Positions 5,387 to 6,466 of a DNA stretch of 6,466 nt are shown here, piece after piece. The notes beneath the pieces are model-generated. The model was given only the letters and a program-made list of their open reading frames with translations. It was not told where the DNA came from and searched no databases. How positions within the stretch are numbered: the stretch's first letter is position 1; each line of letters begins with the position of its first letter. Origin of the DNA: Burkholderiaceae bacterium (GTDB taxonomy: Bacteria > Pseudomonadota > Gammaproteobacteria > Burkholderiales > Burkholderiaceae_D); assembly GCA_019752915.1 (NCBI GenBank), contig JAIELO010000276.1, forward strand, positions 1 through 6,466, in the 5' to 3' direction. The translations under genes and the position numbers were made by a program.

Positions 5387-6466
5387 GCGGGCGGCTCCTG
5401 AATATCGAGTTTCTGCATCTGGTAGCGCAACTGGCGGAAGCTGATGCCCAGCAGTTGCGCGGCCTGGGTGCGGTTGAACTGGGTCTGGGCCAGCGCCCGG
5501 AGTATCAGTTCGCGCTCGATACGGTTCAGGTACTCGGGCAGATTCGAGGGCAGCACGTCGAGCTGCGGCAGGGGCGGCAGATCGGCGTCCGCCGGACTAA
5601 CCGCCATACTAGCCGACACACTGGCCGGCAACGCCGCCATGTCGGCGGCGCGCTCCGCCACGACCAGCGCCGCCGCGTCAAGTGTCACTGGCGCCAGCGG
5701 AATGCGCAGCGCCGCCGCTTCACTGGCCGCCAGATACGGCGCCGGCGTGGTCGGCGTGGGCAGCGGCACGATCGCTTCCACCACCGGCGCACCCTTGAGT
5801 GCCAGATCGGCCACTTCGATGCGGCCATCGTTGGCAAACGCCAGCGCGCGTTCCAGAATATTTTCCAGTTCGCGCACATTGCCGGGGAAAGCATAGGCGC
5901 GCAAAGCCTCGAGCACGCCCTAACCGAGCTCTATGGTGGTTTCAAAAGAACCGAGTCGTTCCAGAATCGCGTCGGTCAGCAGTGCCAGATCGTCGAGCCG
6001 TTCGCGCAGCGGCGGCACCACCAGCTCGATCACATTCAGCCGGTAATACAAATCCTGCCGGAAGCTGCCCTGCTCCACGCATTGCGCCAGATTCTTGTGG
6101 GTGGCACTAATAATACGCACATCCACCGCTTCCTCGGCGGTCGCGCCGATCTTGCGCACGCGTCGCTCCTGAATCGCACGCAGCAGCTTGACCTGCATGG
6201 CCAGCGGCAGGTCGGCCACCTCGTCGAGCATCAGAGTACCGCCGTTCGCGGCCTGGAAAAAGCCATCGCGCTCGTCGGTCGCGCCCGTGAAAGCACCCTT
6301 GCGGTAGCCGAAAAACTCCGCTTCCATCAGCGCTTCGGGAATCGCGCCACAATTGACAGCAATAAACGGTTTGTCTGCTCGCGCACTACTTCGATGAATT
6401 TCGCGCGCAGCCAACTCCTTACCACTGCCTGACTCACCAGTAATAATCACTGGCGCCATACTGCGT
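5383..6466 (-). pseudogene. pilR: Sigma54-dependent NtrC-family activator, PilR-like; partial at window edge and interrupted by an in-frame TAG
   Basis: The coding frame enters from the right edge and ends at a TGA at 5383-5385. Its AAA+ domain has Walker A GESGSGKE (6415-6438), the sigma54-contacting GAFTGA loop (6280-6297), Walker B GGTLMLDE (6220-6243) and the [18 protein letters not shown] region. After the stop come GNVRELEN, with the sensor II arginine, a long Ala/Pro-rich linker (about 5539-5799) and a Fis-type helix-turn-helix (about 5413-5478: NRTQAAQLLGISFRQLRYQM). A TAG at 5920-5922 breaks the frame; both sides share one frame and read straight through, so a single substitution such as CAG to TAG explains it. 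As written, the protein would end inside the AAA+ lid and lack its DNA-binding domain. A GTG two codons later could restart a fragment. The receiver or sensory N-terminus is outside the window. PilR (type IV pilin activation with PilS) is the best guess from local motifs and the ampD neighbour; another NtrC-type regulator is possible. A sequencing error would restore a normal gene. Confidence 0.75.

Noticed and set aside
5455..6432. 325-codon plus-strand ORF across the sigma54 activator
   Set aside because: It is in antisense register with a gene that has Walker A, GAFTGA and helix-turn-helix motifs. The product is Arg/Gln/His-rich, as expected of an antisense shadow.

Overview
The window is a conserved housekeeping segment of a Gram-negative chromosome of moderately high GC. 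All recognisable genes lie on the minus strand, read from the right edge toward the left. Protein types (class Ia ribonucleotide reductase with a duplicated ATP cone, AmpD, a PilR-like sigma54 activator) and gene order suggest a betaproteobacterium, plausibly Neisseriales/Chromobacteriaceae. That placement is inferred from remembered family resemblance, not from a search.

Layout in the direction of transcription. (1) 6466 to 5383: the AAA+ and Fis-type DNA-binding parts of an NtrC-family sigma54 activator, most likely PilR. It is cut by the window edge at its N-terminal side and interrupted by one in-frame TAG codon at 5920-5922. (2) 5386 to 4745: ampD, the cytoplasmic 1,6-anhydro-muropeptide amidase, joined to the activator gene by a 4-base ATGA overlap. 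(3) 4744 to 4455: a 290-base regulatory gap holding a sigma70-like promoter overlapped by two NrdR-box-like palindromes exactly 31 bases apart, followed by a leader of roughly 190 bases. (4) 4454 to 1530: nrdA, the large RNR subunit with two N-terminal ATP cones. (5) 1529 to 1445: a gap with a strong GC hairpin and short U-tract. (6) 1444 to 329: nrdB, the radical-generating RNR subunit. (7) A strong symmetric intrinsic terminator at 275-307, then about 270 bases with no recognisable gene.

NrdA and NrdB together form the aerobic enzyme that makes deoxyribonucleotides. The promoter and paired boxes fit NrdR repression of this operon, and the intercistronic hairpin may tune the NrdA:NrdB ratio. 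ampD and the activator gene appear to be a separate translationally coupled unit upstream.

I found no CRISPR array, mobile element, tRNA, rRNA or phage gene, and no clearly novel multi-gene system. The points most worth a second look are the nonsense codon in the pilR-like gene, the NrdR-box pair over the nrdA promoter, and the hairpin between nrdA and nrdB.
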